From Rhodospirillaceae bacterium (GTDB lineage Bacteria > Pseudomonadota > Alphaproteobacteria > MPNO01 > UBA2964), in assembly GCA_018660305.1 (NCBI GenBank), contig JABJKO010000066.1, positions 1-11,184 on the forward strand: DNA of 11,184 nt, given 5' to 3'. Under the pieces are notes generated by a model. That model was not told the DNA's origin. It saw only the letters and a program-made list of their open reading frames with translations, and searched no databases. This document shows, one piece after another, positions 7,681-11,184 of the stretch (position 1 is the stretch's first letter; each line of letters opens with the position of its first letter). Both the position numbers and the translations under genes were made by a program.

Positions 7681-9024
7681 TTAGTTGGTGCGGAACTCTG
7701 CCGGCAGGAAGAACATATTGTCCTGTTCCTGCGCCACCGCGGCGTGGCATTCGATGCAGAACTTCACGTTCTTCGAACCCTTGCCGTTTGTGGTGCCGAC
7801 GGTCTGGCCGTTGGGCATGATCAGCGTATAGCGCCAATTGCCGCTCGCCTTGTTGAAATTGCCGCCCATTTTTTCCATCAGGAAAAGCGGGCCAACACTG
7901 ACACGGCCCTTGGGCGTCACCACAAAGCTGTCTTTGGCCAGGACACCGCCCGTGGTCATCTTGCCCGCCTTTTCGAACTTCCCGTAGGCGCCCGCGGCTT
8001 TCTGGCTGGCATAGTTATTGACGAAACGTCCGCCATGGGTGCCCGAGACGTAAGGCTGATTGGAGAAGTTCTTCCAGTGGGTGAACCATTTGGCCCAGAG
8101 ATTGCCCGATTTGGCATAGGCCATTTTCGACTCGCCCTTGAGGCAATTATAGACCGTCTTGGCTTCCGCCTTGCTGAGCTCGACCTCCGCCGCCGCCGCG
8201 CCGCAGGGGCCACAGGGATTACAGCCTTTCTTTGCAGCGCACGGGTTGCACGGGTTACAGGCGCGTTTTGCCGCGCAGGGATTGCAGCCGCGCTTGGCGG
8301 CACACGGGTTACATGGGCTACAGGCGCGCTTTGCCGCGCAGGGATTGCATCCGCGCTTGGCGGCGCACGGGTTGCACGGGCTACAGGCGCGTTTTGCCGC
8401 GCAGGGATTGCAGCCCCGCTTGGCGGCACACGGGTTGCATGGGCTACAGGCGCGTTTTGCCGCGCAGGGATTACAGCCCCGCTTGGCGGCACACGGGTTG
8501 CAGCCGCGCTTTGCGGCGCAGGGGTTGCAGGGATTACATCCCCGTTTCGCGGCGCAGGGATTTGCCTGAGCAGCGGCGACCAGCCGCGGAACCACGCAGG
8601 CACTGCTGTAAGATGCCGCGCCGCCCGCACATGGATTGCACGGATTACAAGGATTGCATCCGCGCTTCGCGGCGCAAGGGTTACAGGGATTGCACGCGCG
8701 CTTGGCGGCGCAGGGGTTGCATCCGCGTTTTGCACCACAGGGGTTGCAGGGATTACATCCGCGCTTGGCGGCACAAGGGTTACAGGGACTACACGCGCGC
8801 TTGGCGGCGCAGGGATTGCAGGGGTTGCAGCCGCGTTTTGCGGCGCACGGGTTGCAGGGATTACAGCCACGCTTGGCGGCGCACGGGTTGCAGCCGCGCT
8901 TTGAGGCGGCATGGTGGTCCGCCCGCGCACCGGGCGCTTCGGGTACCGTCACAAGGGCAAATCCAGCCGCCAGGGCGATGGGAATCACCGTTGTGGTGAG
9001 CAAGCGGGTCTTCATGGGTTTCAT
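7681..9024 (-). CDS. Secreted cytochrome P460-like protein with CNPC cysteine-repeat domain
   Basis: A 447-residue exported protein with two distinct parts. A Sec signal peptide (MKPMKTR start, hydrophobic to about residue 27, likely cleavage after Ala35 in GARA-D) leads into residues 42-274. These hold nineteen [17 protein letters not shown] repeats and 53 cysteines, split by a 27-residue linker (133-159). Residues 275-447 form a cytochrome P460-like domain: [49 protein letters not shown] and the single c-haem motif CIECH (423-427) near the end. P460 cytochromes oxidise hydroxylamine or handle NO; I cannot tell by eye whether the haem-crosslinking lysine is present. The start at 9024 is set by GGAGG (9035-9031) six bases upstream; the frame runs to 9066 but without a better site. 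It lies 168 bases downstream of a same-strand response regulator gene. The function of the repeats is unknown; metal binding is an inference. Confidence 0.85.
   Translation of the reverse strand: MKPMKTRLLTTTVIPIALAAGFALVTVPEAPGARADHHAASKRGCNPCAAKRGCNPCNPCAAKRGCNPCNPCAAKRACSPCNPCAAKRGCNPCNPCGAKRGCNPCAAKRACNPCNPCAAKRGCNPCNPCNPCAGGAASYSSACVVPRLVAAAQANPCAAKRGCNPCNPCAAKRGCNPCAAKRGCNPCAAKRACSPCNPCAAKRGCNPCAAKRACSPCNPCAAKRGCNPCAAKRACSPCNPCAAKRGCNPCAAKRACNPCNPCAAKKGCNPCGPCGAAAAEVELSKAEAKTVYNCLKGESKMAYAKSGNLWAKWFTHWKNFSNQPYVSGTHGGRFVNNYASQKAAGAYGKFEKAGKMTTGGVLAKDSFVVTPKGRVSVGPLFLMEKMGGNFNKASGNWRYTLIMPNGQTVGTTNGKGSKNVKFCIECHAAVAQEQDNMFFLPAEFRTN
8203..8901 (-). repeat. In-frame tandem cysteine-repeat array
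   Basis: The 699 bases encode nineteen units of 7-13 residues, mostly joined by Ala-Ala (once Gly-Ala). Eight units are in one block (8629-8901) and eleven in another (8203-8547), separated by a unique linker (8548-8628). Units are [27 protein letters not shown] and one [13 protein letters not shown]; the last is [10 protein letters not shown]. In the second block a higher-order 63-bp unit (a 12-residue plus a 9-residue repeat) is repeated three times in full at 8261-8323, 8324-8386 and 8387-8449, with a partial fourth copy. Copies differ mainly at third codon positions. Confidence 0.93.
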
Positions 9025-9192
9025 CTTTTTCCTCCGTTGAATTCTGCGCCGCACGCGTCCCCGCATCTCGGCCGATCGTGCGCGGATTATGATTATGCGT
9101 TCCTACCCTAACCATCCCAGCAAATGGACCGCCACTAAATCCACCTCAAATCTTCGTGAGAAAGGGGCGATTGACCGTGGCGGAAGCGCACC
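9025..9192 (-). promoter_or_regulatory. Leader/promoter gap before the P460 gene
   Basis: The 168 bases between the response regulator stop and the P460 start are longer than needed for simple co-transcription. The gap carries two abutting GATTAT words on the + strand (9085-9096), which read as overlapping CATAAT -10-like hexamers toward the P460 gene. I find no -35 at a good distance and no terminator for the regulator, so both read-through and a local, possibly activator-dependent, promoter remain possible. Confidence 0.3.
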
Positions 9193-9942
9193 TTATCGAA
9201 CGACGCGATAACCGCCGCCTTCCGATATCAGGATTTGCGGATTTCCGGGGTCGGTCTCGATCTTCTGGCGCAGGCGGTAAATGTGCGTCTGCAACGTGTG
9301 GGTGGCCAACGGGGCGGCGTGATCCCAGATCTCGCTATAGAGTGTGTCGCAGCTGACCACGCTATCGCCGGCCCGATAGAGAAATTTGAGGATCGAGCAC
9401 TCCTTGTCGCTCAGCGATACTTCCTTGCCGGTTTCCCTGTTGATCAGCAATCTGGAAGACGGCTTGAAGGTGTAGGGGCCGACCGAGAAGGAGGCGTCTT
9501 CGCTCGCTTCATGCTGCCGCAGATGGGCCCGGATACGGGCCAGCAGGACACCGATGCGGAACGGTTTGAGCACATAATCGTTGGCGCCCGAATCCAGTCC
9601 CAGAATAATATCGGCATCGCTTTGCATGCCGGTGAGCATGATGATCGGCGCATGAACGCCCTTGCGGCGCATCAACCGGCAGACGTCGCGCCCATCCATG
9701 TCCGGCAACCCCACGTCGAGAAGGATGACGTCAAAATGCCGCTGGCTGACAATCTCCAGCGCATGGGCGCCATCTTCGGCCGGGAAAATATCAAAATCCT
9801 CATGAAGGGCGAGTTGGGACGACAGCGTGTCCCGCATTTCATCTTCGTCTTCGACCAGGAGAACATTGACCCGTGTCACTGTGTGTCCCCAATAAACCTG
9901 TTGCCTTCCGCCCGAAATGGACTGCGGAGTCAAAACACTCAT
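9193..9942 (-). CDS. OmpR/PhoB-family response regulator
   Basis: A two-component DNA-binding response regulator of 249 residues. The receiver domain starts at VNVLLVEDEDE (acidic pocket Glu31/Asp32), with phospho-acceptor Asp76 in ILLDVGLPDMDG, switch Thr104 in IIMLTGM and Lys126 in NDYVLKPF. The C-terminal winged-helix domain (about residues 155-249) has LSDKECSILKFL, THTLQTHIYRLRQKI and the closing GGGYRVV, typical of the OmpR class. The ATG at 9942 has a GGAG eight bases upstream. A GTG at 9879, just before VNVLLVEDE, is an alternative and would remove a 21-residue non-family N-terminal tail. No histidine kinase is in view, so its sensor lies elsewhere or it is an orphan. The P460 gene downstream is a plausible target or co-transcribed partner. 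The divergent MBL gene shares its upstream region. Confidence 0.93.
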   Translation of the reverse strand: MSVLTPQSISGGRQQVYWGHTVTRVNVLLVEDEDEMRDTLSSQLALHEDFDIFPAEDGAHALEIVSQRHFDVILLDVGLPDMDGRDVCRLMRRKGVHAPIIMLTGMQSDADIILGLDSGANDYVLKPFRIGVLLARIRAHLRQHEASEDASFSVGPYTFKPSSRLLINRETGKEVSLSDKECSILKFLYRAGDSVVSCDTLYSEIWDHAAPLATHTLQTHIYRLRQKIETDPGNPQILISEGGGYRVVR

Positions 9943-10189
9943 GAAGGCTTCTCCGGTTGGAATTCCGCTGTCCTGATCGCGCCCTTCCGACGCAATTGAG
10001 CAACCCGTCTTCTGACTCTGACGTTACGACCGGGCGAAACCGCGCGGAAATCACACCGAGTCACTTTTAATTGAGTTTCTGTTCCTCCCCGGCTGCGGCA
10101 TCCGCCCTGTGCCGGCAAAGGCAGCGATTATGGGAAACCGGATTATCTGCTACCGTGACGGGGTTGGTGGAATTTCAGGGGGGCGATCA
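9943..10189. promoter_or_regulatory. Divergent intergenic region
   Basis: This 247-base gap separates the divergent regulator and MBL-fold genes and should hold both promoters. I see no gene in it. It holds two direct AATTGAG words (9994-10000 and 10069-10075), an AT-rich spot around 10065-10080, and two GATTAT words (10126-10131 and 10141-10146). These are short words, and none can be called a binding site. The MBL frame is open back to 10109, but the better start lies at 10190. Confidence 0.3.
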
Positions 10190-11008
10190 ATGACAGGAAC
10201 GGTTTCGCGTCTGTTTGGGTTAGGGGTGGGGTTGTGCGCCGGGTTTCTGGCACAGGGCGCCATGGCCGCCTGTCTCCTCGGGATGGTGGATCAGTCGCCG
10301 CTACTCCATTTCGCCGCCGCCTCTTCCCGTGTTGACGGTGTGCCGGCGCGTCACGTGCGTGTGACGTATATTGGCCATAGCAGTTTTCTCATCCAGACAC
10401 CGGGCGGCGCCAGCGCGGTGACCGATTATAACGGCATTCACATCCCGTCCTTTTCGCCGGATATCGTGACCATGAACAATTCCCACGATTCCCATTACAC
10501 CGACGCGCCCGACAGGAATATCCGCCATGTGCTTGCCGGATGGAGCGAAAAGATCGGCGCCGGGATGGCGAAACATGATGTGCGTTTTAAAGATTTGCGG
10601 GTGTTCAACGTGCCCACCAATATCGGTGAATACGGCGATCCCGCCGGCAACGGCAATTCGATCTTCGTTTTTGAGATTTCCGGCCTGTGCATCGCTCATC
10701 TTGGCCATTTGCATCATGTGCTGACCAGGAAGCAGCTCCTGGATCTCGGACGTATCGATGTGCTGTTCGTACCGGTGGATGGCGGCATGACCATCAGCCA
10801 TCCCGAGGCGCTGGCAATCATAAAGCAGATCGAGCCGCGGCTGGTGTTTCCCATGCATTTCGGCTTCTTTGGCGCGCCCGATGCATTCTTCGACATCGCC
10901 AAAGAGTTCTATGCGATCCGTTCGGAGAAAGGCAGCACGCTCCTGGTCAGCCGCAAGACCCTGCCCAAATCGACCGAGATCCGGTTCCTCCAGGGCGGCG
11001 GGTTTTAG
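10190..11008 (+). CDS. Exported MBL-fold (UlaG-like) protein
   Basis: A 272-residue protein of the metallo-beta-lactamase superfamily, closest to the UlaG-like/Lactamase_B_3 branch of metal-dependent hydrolases. The ATG at 10190 is chosen because AGGGGGG lies six bases upstream and it begins a proper signal peptide (hydrophobic residues 8-22, likely cleavage after AMA at residue 26). The frame extends to 10109 without a better site. The mature part shows VTYIGHSSFLIQTPGG (first strand), NNSHDSHYTD (His99, Asp100, His102, Asp105) where HxHxDH is expected, AHLGHLHHVL in the region of the third metal ligand, and the late VFPMHFGFFG histidine. The core motif has one extra residue, so metal loading may differ from the norm. 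Export is unusual for UlaG-type lactonases. It is divergent from the response regulator, and its stop overlaps the stop of the convergent acyl-CoA synthetase gene. The substrate is unknown. Confidence 0.8.
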   Translation: MTGTVSRLFGLGVGLCAGFLAQGAMAACLLGMVDQSPLLHFAAASSRVDGVPARHVRVTYIGHSSFLIQTPGGASAVTDYNGIHIPSFSPDIVTMNNSHDSHYTDAPDRNIRHVLAGWSEKIGAGMAKHDVRFKDLRVFNVPTNIGEYGDPAGNGNSIFVFEISGLCIAHLGHLHHVLTRKQLLDLGRIDVLFVPVDGGMTISHPEALAIIKQIEPRLVFPMHFGFFGAPDAFFDIAKEFYAIRSEKGSTLLVSRKTLPKSTEIRFLQGGGF

Positions 11009-11184
11009 CTTAGCCCGTTGTCTTTGAGGTAGGCCTCGCGCAGGAGAGGTTTTTGGACCTTGCCCGCCGGCGTTTTGGGGATGGTATCGACGAAGCGGAT
11101 GATCTTGGGCTGTTTAAATTTGGCCAGATGATTGGTGCAGTGGGTGAGGATCGCGGTCTCGTCGAGGGTCTCGCCATGACCGAC
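11005..11184 (-). CDS. Acyl-CoA synthetase (AMP-forming), C-terminal fragment
   Basis: The last 59 codons of an ANL-superfamily adenylate-forming enzyme, running in from beyond the right edge. The visible residues include LAKFKQPKIIRFVDTIP and KTPAGKVQKPLLRE, the C-terminal A10-type motif, whose lysine in GK (codon 11061-11059) contacts the carboxylate and phosphate during adenylation. The end is at TAA (11007-11005), shortly after a short tail. Such enzymes activate a carboxylic acid with ATP and CoA. The KFKQPK and PKTPAGKVQK pattern is common in medium/long-chain fatty acyl-CoA and related ligases, but the substrate lies in the unseen part. It overlaps the convergent MBL gene by four bases. 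Confidence 0.88.
   Translation of the reverse strand, partial: VGHGETLDETAILTHCTNHLAKFKQPKIIRFVDTIPKTPAGKVQKPLLREAYLKDNGLS

Noticed and set aside
8203..8901. CRISPR-like periodic repeats
   Set aside because: Units vary in length by multiples of three, are in frame in an exported protein, and have no unique spacers between them.
7744..9040. Long open frames on the + strand opposite the cysteine repeats (7744-8904, 8159-8569, 8232-8999, 8636-9040)
   Set aside because: They are mirror frames of the repeat array and their peptides are just the repeat in other frames. The - strand frame has a signal peptide, a ribosome-binding site and a haem domain.
10190..10280. Lipoprotein signal for the MBL protein (AMAAC, Cys28)
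   Set aside because: The residue at -3 is Met rather than Leu/Val/Ile, and AMA is a good signal peptidase I site, so a lipobox is not well supported.

Overview
The window is high-GC (roughly 60%), gene-dense DNA that looks alphaproteobacterial, possibly a Rhodospirillales-like lineage. That placement is an inference from codon use, gene content (a tripartite tricarboxylate transporter receptor, an AbgB-like M20 hydrolase, a cytochrome P460) and a GC-rich intergenic palindrome. It was not tested by any search. I count ten protein genes. The two at the window edges are incomplete, and there are no RNA genes.

Left part (1-4064, all + strand): the 3' end of a tandem-rhodanese sulfurtransferase; a 25-bp-stem palindrome; a VOC/glyoxalase-fold metalloprotein; a radical SAM enzyme starting 15 bases later, with a cysteine-rich C-terminus; and a long M20 amidohydrolase of the AbgB type. 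A GC-rich hairpin closes this block against a convergent gene.

Middle (4098-7660): a thiamine diphosphate (ThDP) enzyme of the acetolactate-synthase/benzoylformate-decarboxylase superfamily on the - strand. It is divergent from an isochorismatase-family (RutB-like) cysteine hydrolase and a tripartite tricarboxylate transporter (TTT) periplasmic substrate-binding protein on the + strand. With the M20 enzyme, these could form a small uptake and catabolism module: a binding protein for an organic acid, two C-N hydrolases and a 2-oxoacid or acyl-transforming ThDP enzyme. The substrate cannot be read from the sequence. A strong bidirectional terminator closes this part.

Right part (7681-11184): the most unusual gene. 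It encodes a secreted protein with nineteen KRGCNPC-type cysteine repeats (53 cysteines in 233 residues) placed before a one-haem cytochrome P460-like domain with a CIECH motif. Upstream on the same strand lies an OmpR/PhoB-type response regulator with no histidine kinase in view. Divergent from that is an exported metallo-beta-lactamase-fold protein of the UlaG-like type with an altered metal motif. Its stop codon overlaps the end of a convergent acyl-CoA synthetase (AMP-forming) gene that runs off the right edge.

The best candidate for something undescribed is the cysteine-repeat/P460 protein with its adjacent regulator. No gap between genes exceeds 300 bases; the largest is the 247-base divergent region at 9943-10189.
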